From Micromonospora sp. MW-13 (lineage in GTDB: Bacteria > Actinomycetota > Actinomycetes > Mycobacteriales > Micromonosporaceae), in the NCBI RefSeq assembly GCF_003434305.1, contig NZ_QKKX01000030.1, forward strand, positions 1 through 64,000: a stretch of DNA of 64,000 bases. Reading direction: 5' to 3'. The notes beneath the pieces were generated by a model that worked only from the letters and a program-made list of their open reading frames with translations, searched no databases and was not told where the DNA came from. Both the position numbers and the translations under genes were made by a program. Below, one piece after another: positions 47,227-55,823 of the stretch. How positions within the stretch are numbered: position 1 is the first letter of the stretch; every line of letters begins with the position of its first letter.

Positions 47227-47948
47227 GCGGCGGCCAGCACGTCGAGGGCCTGCCGCACGGTGAACGCGCCCGCGTACAGCGCCTTGCCGGCGATCACGCC
47301 CTCCACGCCCACCGGCTCCAGGGTGGCCAGGGCCCGCAGGTCGTCCAGCGTCGAGACGCCGCCGGAGGCGATCACCGGGGCGGCGGTGCGGGAACACACC
47401 TCGCGCAGCAGGTCCAGGTTCGGCCCGCGCATGGTGCCGTCCTTGGTGATGTCGGTCACCACGTACCGGGCGGCGCCTGCCTTGTCCAGCCGCTCCAGCA
47501 CCTCGTACAGGTCCCCGCCGTCGCGGGTCCAGCCGCGCGCCGACAGGGTACGGCCCCGCACGTCCAGCCCGATGGCGACCCGGTCGCCGTACTCGCCGCA
47601 GACCCGGTCGCACCACTGCGGGTCCTCCAGCGCGGCCGTGCCGATGTTGACCCGGGCCGCGCCGGTGCCCAGGGCGGCCCGCAGCGACTCGTCGTCCCGG
47701 ATGCCGCCCGACAGCTCCACCTTGACGTCGAGCCGGCGGACCACCTCGGCCAGCAGGGCGGCGTTGGAGCCCCGGCCGAACGCGGCGTCCAGGTCCACCA
47801 GGTGGATCCACTCCGCGCCGTCGCGCTGCCAGGCCAGCGCCGCCTCCAACGGGTCGCCGTAGGTGGTCTCGCTACCGGCGGCGCCCTGCACGAGCCGGAC
47901 GGCCTGGCCGTCGGCGACGTCCACGGCGGGCAACAGGGTGAGGCTCAA
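47223..47948 (-). CDS. priA: bifunctional ProFAR / PRA isomerase PriA
   Basis: Predicted protein of 241 aa, HisA-like. In actinobacteria this enzyme carries out both the HisA step of histidine synthesis and the TrpF step of tryptophan synthesis. Catalytic Asp residues are in [10 protein letters not shown] (about residue 9) and [11 protein letters not shown] (about 170). The loop [12 protein letters not shown] (about 136-147) contains the Arg and Trp typical of PriA. No trpF is found near trpC, trpB, trpA or trpE, which fits a dual role. The start is TTG with GAGGAG 7 nt upstream. It is followed, with overlap, by ridA. Confidence 0.9.
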   Translation of the reverse strand: MSLTLLPAVDVADGQAVRLVQGAAGSETTYGDPLEAALAWQRDGAEWIHLVDLDAAFGRGSNAALLAEVVRRLDVKVELSGGIRDDESLRAALGTGAARVNIGTAALEDPQWCDRVCGEYGDRVAIGLDVRGRTLSARGWTRDGGDLYEVLERLDKAGAARYVVTDITKDGTMRGPNLDLLREVCSRTAAPVIASGGVSTLDDLRALATLEPVGVEGVIAGKALYAGAFTVRQALDVLAAA

Positions 47949-47980
47949 CGCTCTTCTCCTCGATTCGGGAACACGGTGGA

Positions 47981-48304
47981 TCAGGACCGGCGGTCCAGGG
48001 CGATCACCACGACCGCCGGAAGGACCAGCAGCAACAACACGACCAGCACCACCCGCAGCGCCAGGTCGTCGACGAAACTCCAGATGCCGAGCACCGCCAC
48101 CCCGGTCAGCCCCACGATCGCGGCCCGCTCGCCCCGGGTGTGCCGGGCCAGCCGGCCCGAACGGCGGCGCGGCCAGCGCGGCATCAGCCCGCGTACCACC
48201 GCGCGGCGGCGCTCCCGGCGGGCCACCCGGCGGCGGCGGACGGCCCGCTCCCGCTCAAGCTGGGCCTCGCGGGCCTCCCGCCGACGGGCCCGCTCCTTGC
48301 TCAT
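47981..48304 (-). CDS. small membrane protein of unknown function in the his cluster
   Basis: Predicted protein of 107 aa. The N-terminal 57 residues are very basic and helical ([20 protein letters not shown]), followed by two hydrophobic segments ([18 protein letters not shown] and [20 protein letters not shown]). This is the plan of a small inner-membrane protein with a cytoplasmic basic tail. It lies between hisH and priA on the same strand and is probably cotranscribed. No family known to me. Confidence 0.65.
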   Translation of the reverse strand: MSKERARRREAREAQLERERAVRRRRVARRERRRAVVRGLMPRWPRRRSGRLARHTRGERAAIVGLTGVAVLGIWSFVDDLALRVVLVVLLLLVLPAVVVIALDRRS

Positions 48305-48379
48305 CGGGCGCCCCGGCCCGGCGCCGCCGGGCCGGCGGGCGGGCGGCCGGCCGCGGTGTGGCCCGGCCGGGTGCCCCGC

Positions 48380-49015
48380 TCAGCCACCGACGGTCACGGT
48401 GGCCAGCCAGTTGCGCAGCAGCGCCGCGCCGGTGTCGGCCGACTTCTCCGGATGGAACTGGGCGGCCGACAGCACGCCGCGCTCCACCGCGGCCACGAAG
48501 TCCGTCTCGTGGTGCGCGGTGGTCACCGTCGCCCCGGCCGCGGCCAGCGCCGCCGGGTCGGTCACCCCGTAGGAGTGGACGAAGTAGAAGCGGCTGTCCG
48601 ACGGCAGGCCGGCGAACAGCGTCGACGACGCCGGGGCGTGCACCGTGTTCCAGCCCATGTGCGGCAGCCGGGCGGCGGTCAGCCTGGTCACCCCGCCGGG
48701 CAGCAGCCCGAGCCCCTTGGTGACCACCCCGTGCTCGTCCCCGTGCTCGAAGAGCACCTGCATGCCGACGCAGATGCCCAGCACCTGGCGGCCGGCGGCG
48801 ACCCGTTCGGCGATCACCGGGCCGGCGCCGATCGCCTCGATCCCGGCCATGCAGGCGGCGAACGCGCCGACGCCCGGGACGACCAGGCCCTCGGCCTCGG
48901 CGACGGCGGTCAGGTCGTCGGTCACCGTGACGTCCGCGCCGGCCCGTTCCAGGGCCCGCTCCGCCGAGCGCAGGTTGCCCGAGCCGTAGTCGAGCACCAC
49001 GATCCGCTTCGTCAT
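48380..49015 (-). CDS. hisH: imidazole glycerol phosphate synthase subunit HisH
   Basis: Predicted protein of 211 aa, the glutamine amidotransferase that feeds ammonia to HisF. The class I triad is present: nucleophile Cys in LGICVGMQVLFE (about residue 81), His and Glu in AAQFHPEKS (about 191-199). DYGSGNLRS marks the N-terminus. The ATG overlaps the stop of the 56-aa gene upstream as TGATG, so translation is coupled. Normal length. Confidence 0.95.
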   Translation of the reverse strand: MTKRIVVLDYGSGNLRSAERALERAGADVTVTDDLTAVAEAEGLVVPGVGAFAACMAGIEAIGAGPVIAERVAAGRQVLGICVGMQVLFEHGDEHGVVTKGLGLLPGGVTRLTAARLPHMGWNTVHAPASSTLFAGLPSDSRFYFVHSYGVTDPAALAAAGATVTTAHHETDFVAAVERGVLSAAQFHPEKSADTGAALLRNWLATVTVGG

Positions 49016-49185
49016 CAGCCCTCCCCGGGCAGCAGCCAGAGCACCCCGCCGATGGTGGCCAGCACCGCGAGCAGCGCGGTGATCACCACCGCGCCGCGGG
49101 GCGCGCCCTGGCGGTACAGCGACCAGACCCCGCCGACCAGTACCCCGGCGAGGATCAGCAGCAGCGTCGGCAGCACCGACCCCAT
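49015..49185 (-). CDS. 56-aa membrane protein between hisB and hisH
   Basis: A 57-codon frame with ATG at 49185 and stop overlapping the hisH ATG as TGATG. The predicted 56-aa protein has two hydrophobic segments (LPTLLLILAGVLVGGVWSLY and AVVITALLAVLATIGGVLWL) joined by a short basic turn RQGAPRG, a small hairpin membrane protein. Its third-position GC is high like its neighbours and it starts 29 bp after hisB, so it fits the operon tightly. It is too short for many gene finders. Function unknown. Confidence 0.7.
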   Translation of the reverse strand: MGSVLPTLLLILAGVLVGGVWSLYRQGAPRGAVVITALLAVLATIGGVLWLLPGEG

Positions 49186-49213
49186 CAGGATCGTCCCTTC
49201 CGCGCGCCCGGCC

Positions 49214-49825
49214 TCACAGCGCGCCCTTCGTGCTGGGAATCGCGCCGGCCGCGCGCGGATCGATGGCGGTGGCCTCGCGCAGCGCGCGGGAGACCGCCTT
49301 GAACTGGGCCTCCACCACGTGGTGGGCGTCCGGGTGGCCGCCGGGGCGGGCCGCCCGCAGCACGTCCACGTGCAGGGTGATCCGGGCCGCCTGGCCGAAG
49401 GACTCCCAGATGTGCCGGGTCATGCTGGTCGGGTAGACCGGGCCGATGTACGGCGCGAGCGGCGGCTCGTCGTGCACCACGTACGGGCGGCCGGACAGGT
49501 CGACGGCGGCCCGGACCAGGACCTCGTCCATCGGGACGGTGGCCGAGCCGTACCGTCGGATGCCGGCCTTGTCCCCCAGCGCCTCGTCGAACGCGGCGCC
49601 CAGGGCCAGCGCGGTGTCCTCCATCGTGTGGTGGGCGTCGATCTCCAGGTCGCCGACGGTGCGCACGGTCAGGTCGAAGCCGCCGTGCCGGGCGATCTGG
49701 TGCAGCATGTGGTCGTAGAAGCCGATCCCGGTGCCGATCTCGGCCGCTCCGGTGCCGTCGAGGTCGATCTCGACGAGCACCTTGGTCTCCTTGGTGATCC
49801 GCTCCACCCGGGCGGTCCGGCTCAT
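49214..49825 (-). CDS. hisB: imidazoleglycerol-phosphate dehydratase
   Basis: Predicted protein of 203 aa, the manganese-dependent dehydratase alone without the phosphatase domain of E. coli HisB. The paired metal-binding motifs are DAHHTMEDTALALG (about residues 65-78) and DAHHVVEAQFK (about 166-176). GFYDHMLHQ at about 36-44 completes the site. AAAGG lies about 7 nt before the ATG. It is 37 bp after hisC, a gap largely made of a copy of the tandem-repeat unit seen between the ABC genes. Confidence 0.95.
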   Translation of the reverse strand: MSRTARVERITKETKVLVEIDLDGTGAAEIGTGIGFYDHMLHQIARHGGFDLTVRTVGDLEIDAHHTMEDTALALGAAFDEALGDKAGIRRYGSATVPMDEVLVRAAVDLSGRPYVVHDEPPLAPYIGPVYPTSMTRHIWESFGQAARITLHVDVLRAARPGGHPDAHHVVEAQFKAVSRALREATAIDPRAAGAIPSTKGAL

Positions 49826-49839
49826 TGCTCGCCTTTCGG

Positions 49840-49859
49840 TCGCGACTGCGGGGCTCGCA
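49840..49859. repeat. 20-bp copy of the ABC-gap repeat unit
   Basis: TCGCGACTGCGGGGCTCGCA is identical to the core of each 54-56-bp unit at 35942-36159 and lies in the same orientation relative to the flanking minus-strand genes, filling most of the hisC-hisB gap. Confidence 0.7.
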
Positions 49860-49862
49860 CAC

Positions 49863-50936
49863 TCACAGCACTCTCTCCGCTGCGGTGAGGAAGGCATCGG
49901 TCTCGGCGGGGGTGCCGGCGGTGACCCGCAGCCAGCCGGGCAGCCCGACGTCGCGGACCAGCACACCGGCGTCGAGCAGGGCACGCCAGGCCGCCGCCTG
50001 GTCGCCGCCGACCTCGAACAGCACGAAGTTGGCGTCGCTGTCGGCCACCCGGTGGCCCCGGGCGCGCAGCTCGGCGACGATCCGGTCCCGCTGTTCCTTG
50101 ATCGCGGCCACCGTGCCGAGCAGGGCGTCGCGGTGCGCCAGCGCCGCGCGGGCGGCGGCCTGGGTGAGCGCGGAGAGGTGGTACGGCAGCCGCACGAGCT
50201 GCACCGCCGCCACCACGGCCGGGTCGGCGGCCAGGTAGCCGAGCCGGCCGCCGGCGAAGCCGAACGCCTTGCTCATCGTCCGGCTCACCACCAGCCTCGG
50301 GTGGCCGGGCAGCACCGCGAGGGCGCTGACCGCGCCGGGGCGGGCGAACTCGGCGTACGCCTCGTCGACCACCACCATGCCGGGGGCCTCCGCCAGCACC
50401 GCGGCGACCACCGCCGGGTCCAGCGCGGTTCCGGTGGGGTTGTTCGGCGAGCAGAGGAAGACCACGTCGGGCCGGTGCTCGCGGACCTGGGCAACCGCCT
50501 CGTCGGCGGTCAGCCCGAAGTCCGCCCCGCGTCGGCCCGGCACCCAGCGGGTGCCGGTGCCCAGGGCCAGCAGCGGGTGCATCGAGTACGCCGGGGTGAA
50601 GCCGAGCGCGCTGCGCCCCGGGCCGGCGAACGCCTGGAGCAGCTGCTGCTGGATCTCGTTGGAGCCGTTGGCCGCCCACACCTGCTCGACGGTGAGCCCG
50701 TGGCCCAGGTAGGCCGCCAGGTCGGCGCGCAGCGCCACGGCGTCCCGGTCCGGGTACCGGTTGAGGTCGCGCAGCTCCGCCGCGAGGGCCTTGCCGATCG
50801 CGTCGACCACCGGCTCGGGCACCGGGTAGGAGTTCTCGTTGGTGTTCAGCCGCACCGGCACGTCGAGCTGCGGCGCCCCGTACGGCGACAGCCCGCGCAG
50901 GTCGTCGCGGATCGGCAGGTCGTCGAGCCTGGTCAT
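49863..50936 (-). CDS. hisC: histidinol-phosphate aminotransferase
   Basis: Predicted protein of 357 aa, fold-type-I PLP enzyme that converts imidazole acetol phosphate to histidinol phosphate. NENSYPVP (about residues 33-40), CSPNNPTGT (about 161-169) and the PLP Lys in [17 protein letters not shown] (about 219-235) are intact. The ATG overlaps the stop of a 24-codon frame that in turn overlaps hisD. Length is normal. Confidence 0.95.
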   Translation of the reverse strand: MTRLDDLPIRDDLRGLSPYGAPQLDVPVRLNTNENSYPVPEPVVDAIGKALAAELRDLNRYPDRDAVALRADLAAYLGHGLTVEQVWAANGSNEIQQQLLQAFAGPGRSALGFTPAYSMHPLLALGTGTRWVPGRRGADFGLTADEAVAQVREHRPDVVFLCSPNNPTGTALDPAVVAAVLAEAPGMVVVDEAYAEFARPGAVSALAVLPGHPRLVVSRTMSKAFGFAGGRLGYLAADPAVVAAVQLVRLPYHLSALTQAAARAALAHRDALLGTVAAIKEQRDRIVAELRARGHRVADSDANFVLFEVGGDQAAAWRALLDAGVLVRDVGLPGWLRVTAGTPAETDAFLTAAERVL

Positions 50937-51007
50937 GCCGCCACCCCGCTCCGTTCGGTGCCGGCCTGCGGCCGGTGCGGGCTGAGCCTGATGGTTCGCT
51001 CGCTCAC
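50933..51007 (-). CDS. 24-aa coupling ORF between hisD and hisC
   Basis: A GTG start overlaps the hisD stop (GTGA) and the frame's TGA overlaps the hisC ATG (ATGA), so ribosomes could pass from hisD through this frame into hisC without a gap. The predicted peptide is 24 aa and basic ([14 protein letters not shown]...). It has a single His codon, so it is not an attenuator-type leader. Its role would be translational coupling rather than a functional peptide. Confidence 0.4.
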   Translation of the reverse strand: MSERTIRLSPHRPQAGTERSGVAA

Positions 51008-52326
51008 GGGGCGTCCTCCGGGAAGCGCGCGCTGACCGCCTGGCCGTGGGCCGGCAGGTCCTCCACCCCGGCGAGGGTGACCACGTGCGGGGCCACCTCG
51101 CGCAGCGCCTCGCGCGTGTACTCCACCAGGTGGACGCCGCGCAGGAAGGACTGCACCGACAGGCCCGAGGAGTGCCGGGCGCAGCCGCCGGTGGGCAGCA
51201 CGTGGTTGGAGCCCGCGCAGTAGTCGCCCAGCGACACCGGCGACCACGCGCCGACGAAGATCGCCCCGGCGTTGCGCACCCGCAGCGCCCACTCGCGGGC
51301 GTTCTCGGTCTGGATCTCCAGGTGCTCGGCGGCGTACGCGTCGACCACCCGCAGGCCGGCCTCCAGGTCGTCGACGAGGACCACGCCGCTCTGCTCGCCG
51401 GTGAGCGCGGTGCTGACCCGCTCGGCGTGCTTGGTCGCGGGCACCTGGCGGGCCAGTTCCCGCTCGACCGCCTCGGCCAGCGCGGGCGAGGGGGTGACCA
51501 GCACGCTGGCCGCGAGGGGGTCGTGCTCGGCCTGGCTGACCAGGTCGGCGGCGATGTGCGCCGGGTCGGCCGTGTCGTCGGCGAGGATGGCGATCTCGGT
51601 GGGGCCGGCCTCGGCGTCGATGCCGACCACCCCGCGCAGCAGCCGCTTCGCGGCGGTCACCCAGATGTTGCCCGGGCCGGTGATCATGTCGACCGGGTCG
51701 CAGCGCTCCGCGCCGGTGGGGTCGACCGGCGAGCCGTACGCGAGCATGGCCACCGCCTGGGCGCCGCCGACGGCGTACACCTCGTCGACGCCGAGCAGCG
51801 CGCAGGCCGCGAGGACCCGGGCGTCGGGCAGGCCGCCGTTGGCCTGCTGGGGCGGGCTGGCCACCACCAGGGAGCGGACCCCGGCCGCCTGGGCGGGGAC
51901 CACGTTCATCACCACGGTCGACGGGTACATCGCCAGGCCGCCGGGGACGTACAGGCCGACCCGGTCCACCGGCACCCACCGCTCGGTGACCGTGCCGCCC
52001 GGCACCACCTGCGTGGTGTGGTCGGTGCGCCGCTGGTCGGCGTGCACCTTCCGGGCCCGGCTGATCGACTCAAGCAGCGCGGCGCGGACCGGCGGGTCGA
52101 GCGTCCCCTCGGCCTCGGCGATCGCCTGGGCGGGAACCCGCAGCCGCTCCGGCGAGACGCCGTCGAACCGCTCACTCGCCTCCCGGATCGCCGGGTACCC
52201 ATGCTCCCGGACCGCCTCCACGAGCGGGCGGATCCGCTCGACGGCCACGGAGACGTCGAGTTGGGCACGGGGCAGCAGGCGGCGGGGGTCCCGGCCGCCG
52301 CCGCGCAGGTCGATCCGATTCAACAC
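51004..52326 (-). CDS. hisD: histidinol dehydrogenase
   Basis: Predicted protein of 440 aa that oxidises histidinol to histidine with two NAD. The family motifs are present: [18 protein letters not shown] (about residues 131-148), [14 protein letters not shown] (about 216), [11 protein letters not shown] (about 240) and SNHVLPTGG (about 370), which carry the zinc ligands and the catalytic Glu-His pair. The GTG start has TAGACT 7 nt upstream and no ribosome-binding site, so the his transcript is probably leaderless. It is the first gene of hisD-hisC-hisB-hisH-priA. Confidence 0.95.
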   Translation of the reverse strand: MLNRIDLRGGGRDPRRLLPRAQLDVSVAVERIRPLVEAVREHGYPAIREASERFDGVSPERLRVPAQAIAEAEGTLDPPVRAALLESISRARKVHADQRRTDHTTQVVPGGTVTERWVPVDRVGLYVPGGLAMYPSTVVMNVVPAQAAGVRSLVVASPPQQANGGLPDARVLAACALLGVDEVYAVGGAQAVAMLAYGSPVDPTGAERCDPVDMITGPGNIWVTAAKRLLRGVVGIDAEAGPTEIAILADDTADPAHIAADLVSQAEHDPLAASVLVTPSPALAEAVERELARQVPATKHAERVSTALTGEQSGVVLVDDLEAGLRVVDAYAAEHLEIQTENAREWALRVRNAGAIFVGAWSPVSLGDYCAGSNHVLPTGGCARHSSGLSVQSFLRGVHLVEYTREALREVAPHVVTLAGVEDLPAHGQAVSARFPEDAP

Positions 52327-52432
52327 GCTTGCGAGTCTAGGCGGACGGCCCGGCCCGGACCCGCGCCGTCCGCACGGCGGGACGGTGAGCCGAGCCACGC
52401 CGACGCGGCGCGGGCGGGCTAGGCTCGACCAC
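52327..52432. promoter_or_regulatory. divergent leaderless promoters of hisD and the LonN-like gene
   Basis: TAGACT on the minus strand (52339-52334) ends 7 nt before the hisD GTG, and TAGGCT on the plus strand (52420-52425) ends 7 nt before the GTG at 52433. The two are symmetrical, and neither gene has a ribosome-binding site. No operator was recognised. Confidence 0.55.
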
Positions 52433-53134
52433 GTGACTGCACGGTTGCCGATCTTCCCCCTCGGGACGGTGCTCTTCCCCGGCCTGGTGCTGCCGCTGCA
52501 CATCTTCGAGGAGCGCTACCGAGCCCTGGTGCGCCATCTGGTGAGCCTGCCCGAGGGCGCGCCCCGCGAGTTCGGGGTGGTGGCGATCCGGGCCGGCTGG
52601 GAGGTGGCCCCCGGGGCCACGGAGCGGCCCGTCCCCGGCGTCGGGGACGTCACGCTGCACGAGGTGGGCTGCACCGCCGAGCTGCGTCAGGTGACCGAGC
52701 TGACCGACGGCGGGTTCGACATCGTCACGGTGGGGCGGCGGCGGTTCCGCGTCACCGACGTCGACGAGCGGGCCGAGCCGTACCTGACCGCCGAGGTGGA
52801 GTGGCTGCCGGAGCCGGGCGGCCCGGACGAGGGCGCCGACCTGCTGGCGGCCCGGGTCATCTCGGTGTTCCGGCAGTACCTCGGCCTGATCCGCCCCGAC
52901 CCGGAGGAGATCTCCGAGCAGCTCCCGGAGGACCCCACCGTCCTGTCCCACCTGGTCGCCGCGACGGCCCTGCTGACCGTGGACGACCGGCAGCGGCTGC
53001 TCGCCATCGACGACACCGCCGCCCGGCTCCGCGCCGAGCTGCGGCTGCTCAACCGCGAGGCGGCTCTCCTGCGCCAGGTGCGGGCGGTTCCGGTGCCGCT
53101 GTCGGAGCTGGCGAGCCCGCCGGCCCCGAACTGA
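52433..53134 (+). CDS. Lon N-terminal-domain (LON-SB) protein
   Basis: Predicted protein of 233 aa consisting of the substrate-binding domain of Lon protease without ATPase or protease parts. The family start [20 protein letters not shown] (residues 5-24) and FEERYRALV are clear, followed by the beta-barrel and a helical C-terminus. Such stand-alone proteins occur widely in actinobacteria beside hisD; their role is unknown, perhaps in protein quality control. The 3' end overlaps the convergent gene at 53049 by 86 bp. Confidence 0.85.
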   Translation: MTARLPIFPLGTVLFPGLVLPLHIFEERYRALVRHLVSLPEGAPREFGVVAIRAGWEVAPGATERPVPGVGDVTLHEVGCTAELRQVTELTDGGFDIVTVGRRRFRVTDVDERAEPYLTAEVEWLPEPGGPDEGADLLAARVISVFRQYLGLIRPDPEEISEQLPEDPTVLSHLVAATALLTVDDRQRLLAIDDTAARLRAELRLLNREAALLRQVRAVPVPLSELASPPAPN

Positions 53135-54005
53135 CCCCCGGGGGGCCGGGGGTCGCGGAGGGCGGGCCGGCCGGGGGGCCGCCGGGCGGGGCGGCCAGCA
53201 CCCAGGCCAGCTCGGGCGGCGGCTCCGGTCGCAGCGACGGCCAGCGGGACCAGCCGGCCAGCAGGGTGTACGCCACGGCCGCGGCGAACGCCGGCAGCAG
53301 CAGGTTGCCGTACGGCACCGGGAGCACGTCGAGGAACCAGTGCACGCCCCCGGCGCGCAGGTCGGCGGGCTTGGTGAACGCCTGCCCCGGCGGGGCGTCG
53401 GCCAGCAGCCGGTCGTACGTCGACAGGCCGATCCGGCGACCGACCTGCCAGGCCACCGGGGCCGCCGCGAGCCCGCCGAGCACGCCGGCGAGCAGCCCGG
53501 CGGGCCCCCGGCGGCGACGCAGCAGCATCCACAGGGCCAGCGCGGCGAGCACGCCGAAGCCGAGCCCGAGCATGCTGAACCAGCCGTCCGCGGCGATCGG
53601 CTGCTCCGGCTGCGGCTGGGCGTAGACGGCACCCTCGGCGGTCTTGACCACCGGGGTGTCGGGCGCGACAGCCGCCCACAGCAGCCCCAGCGGCACACCC
53701 AGCGCGCCCAGCGCCGCCGCCGCGCCGAGCGCCACCGCGAGCGACCGGCCCGGCCGGTGCGCGGGCCGGTCGGCGGCGGGGGGCGGGACGTTCCCGGTGT
53801 CGGGCGTCGCCGGCCCGGGGGCCGGCCAGGCGAGCGGGTCCGCGCCGGGCGCGGCGGCCGGGGTGCCCGCCGGAACCGGCAGGCCGGCCGACCGTCCGGG
53901 GGCCTGCGGGCCCGCCGCCGGCCGGGGTTGCGCCCCTGACTCGGGCCCGCCGGGCGCGGCGGGTGGGGGCACGGGGCGGTCGGAATCGGAGGTGTCCGGG
54001 CTCAC
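53049..54005 (-). CDS. DUF2567-type membrane protein
   Basis: Predicted protein of 318 aa. The first 80 residues are Pro/Ala-rich and disordered. Four hydrophobic segments follow: SLAVALGAAAALGALGVPLG, FSMLGLGFGVLAALALWMLL, LLAGVLGGLAAAPVAWQVG and GNLLLPAFAAAVAYTLLAGW. The loop PQPEQPIAADGWF between the first and second lies outside. This arrangement matches DUF2567 proteins of actinobacteria. The GTG start overlaps nothing and sits 57 bp before the MinD-like gene stop. The tail (about 45 residues, Pro-rich) overlaps the LonN-like gene in antisense. Confidence 0.7.
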   Translation of the reverse strand: MSPDTSDSDRPVPPPAAPGGPESGAQPRPAAGPQAPGRSAGLPVPAGTPAAAPGADPLAWPAPGPATPDTGNVPPPAADRPAHRPGRSLAVALGAAAALGALGVPLGLLWAAVAPDTPVVKTAEGAVYAQPQPEQPIAADGWFSMLGLGFGVLAALALWMLLRRRRGPAGLLAGVLGGLAAAPVAWQVGRRIGLSTYDRLLADAPPGQAFTKPADLRAGGVHWFLDVLPVPYGNLLLPAFAAAVAYTLLAGWSRWPSLRPEPPPELAWVLAAPPGGPPAGPPSATPGPPGVSSGPAGSPAPTAAPEPPAPGAGEPPRG

Positions 54006-54061
54006 CGGTTGATCCTTCCAGACCTGGCCCGCGCCCGGGGCGGCGGTGCCGCCGGACGACC

Positions 54062-55747
54062 TCAGCGGGCGAAGGGTTCGAGCATGATCGACGCGGCGCG
54101 CAGCCAGGCCTGGCGGGTCTCCGGCTGGAGCTGCTGGTACTCGATCGAGGACCCGGTCTCCAGCGCCGGGTCGTACGGCACCACGGCCACGGCCCGGGTG
54201 CGGGTGGCGAAGTGCCGTTCCAGGTCGTCCTGGAGCGGGGAGCGGCCGGGCGTCGGGCAGGAGATCAGGGTGACCGCGTTGTCGGCCAGCTCGCCCATGC
54301 CGACCTCGTGCAGCAGGTCGAGCATCCAGTCCGCGCTGAACGCGGCGTCCTCCCGCGGCACGGTGGTCACCACGAGCTGGTCGGCCGCCTGCATCACCGA
54401 CCGCCAGTTCGGGCTCTCCACGTTGTTGCCGGTGTCCACGCAGACCACGTCGTGGGTACGGCGCAGCAGCTCCAGCACCCGCTTGACGGTGAACTGGTCC
54501 AGCCGCTGGGCGAACCGGGGGCTCTCCTCCCCGGCCAGCACGTCGTACGAGCCGTCGGAGGCGTGCCGCAGGTAGTCGTCGAGCTGCCCCAGCAGGGCCC
54601 CGCCCTCCAGGATCTCGATCTGGGCGAGGTCGTGGATCAGGTGCCGGATGGTCCGGGCGTGCCGGGCACTGCCGGCGCGCAGCCCGAGGGTGCCGCGCAG
54701 CTCGTTGTCGTCCCAGGCGAGCACGCCCCGGCCCCGCACGCTGCCGACGGTGGCGGCGGCCAGCACCGTGGCCGTGGTCTTGTGCACCCCGCCCTTGGGG
54801 TTGGCGAAGGCGAGCACCCGGGGGGTGCCCAACTCGCGGCGGAGGACCCCGGCGGCCCGCTCCAGCTCGCTCTCCGGGCTCGGCGGTCGCCACTCGATCC
54901 GGGCCGGGTAGCCCCGGTCCACCACCGCCGGCGGCCCGGCCTGGTACGCCGGCTCGACCGGCGGCTGGTAGACCGGCTCGACCGGGTACGCCGGCTCGAC
55001 CGCCGGCCGGTACGCCGGCTCGACCGGGTAGCCCGGCTCGACCGCCGGCCGGTACGCCGGCTCGACCGGCTCCGCCGTTGGCTGGTAGGTCGGCTCGGGC
55101 CGGTAGCCGCCGCTGTCCAGCAACGCGTACCGGGACTCGGCCGGCGGCGGCTCGGGCCGGTAGCCGTTGTCCAGCAACGCGTAGCGGGACTGGGCGGGCG
55201 GGGCGGGGTCGGCCCGGCGTACCGGCTCCGGCTCGGGGCGGCCCGGCTCGGCCCGCCACGCCGGTCCGGGCTGGTAGGACGGCTCGACCTGGTACGCCGG
55301 CTCGACCGGATAGGCCGCCTCGGCCCGGTACGTCGGTTCGGCCTGGTACGTCGGTTCGGCCCGGTAGGACGGTTCGGGCTGGTAGGACGGGTCAGGCTGG
55401 TAGGACGGGTCGATCCGGTAGGCCGGGTCCACCCGGTAGCTCGCCCCGGCCCGGTAGCCCCCGGGGGGCGGCTCGGCCCGGTGGCCGGGCTCCGCGCCGT
55501 ACGACGGCTCGGCGGACGGGCCGATCGCCGCCGCCCGCCCGGCGTAGCCGTTGCCCGACACGCGCCGGGGCAACGGCTCGGGGGCCGCCCGGGACGCCTC
55601 CTCGGCACGATGGTCGGCCTCGGCCTGCTCCGCGGTGCGACCGCCGTGGCGGGCCCGGTCGAGCAGCGCCCGCCACCGCGGTGCCGGCTCGGCCGGTCGA
55701 CCCCAGCCGGTCTCCGTGCCGTCCAAGGCTCGCCCTCCCAGCGCCAT
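54062..55747 (-). CDS. MinD/ParA-family ATPase with repetitive N-terminus
   Basis: Predicted protein of 561 aa. Residues about 70-300 are Pro/Tyr/Glu-rich tandem units of the form EPSYRAEPTYQ, with more than 20 Tyr, and are probably disordered. Residues about 310-561 are a MinD/ParA ATPase with deviant Walker A NPKGGVHKTT (His where most have Gly) and CVDTGNNVES as switch II. The same architecture and Walker variant occur in EspI-like proteins tied to type VII secretion, though no Esx genes are near. GGAG lies 5 nt before the ATG. Likely a membrane- or polarity-linked regulator; inference only. Confidence 0.75.
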   Translation of the reverse strand: MALGGRALDGTETGWGRPAEPAPRWRALLDRARHGGRTAEQAEADHRAEEASRAAPEPLPRRVSGNGYAGRAAAIGPSAEPSYGAEPGHRAEPPPGGYRAGASYRVDPAYRIDPSYQPDPSYQPEPSYRAEPTYQAEPTYRAEAAYPVEPAYQVEPSYQPGPAWRAEPGRPEPEPVRRADPAPPAQSRYALLDNGYRPEPPPAESRYALLDSGGYRPEPTYQPTAEPVEPAYRPAVEPGYPVEPAYRPAVEPAYPVEPVYQPPVEPAYQAGPPAVVDRGYPARIEWRPPSPESELERAAGVLRRELGTPRVLAFANPKGGVHKTTATVLAAATVGSVRGRGVLAWDDNELRGTLGLRAGSARHARTIRHLIHDLAQIEILEGGALLGQLDDYLRHASDGSYDVLAGEESPRFAQRLDQFTVKRVLELLRRTHDVVCVDTGNNVESPNWRSVMQAADQLVVTTVPREDAAFSADWMLDLLHEVGMGELADNAVTLISCPTPGRSPLQDDLERHFATRTRAVAVVPYDPALETGSSIEYQQLQPETRQAWLRAASIMLEPFAR

Positions 55748-55823
55748 CGATCTCCGCCTGACAGGCTACGAACGAAACCCTATTCGGACCACACCGGTCC
55801 GTGCACATCCTGATCCGTCTTTG

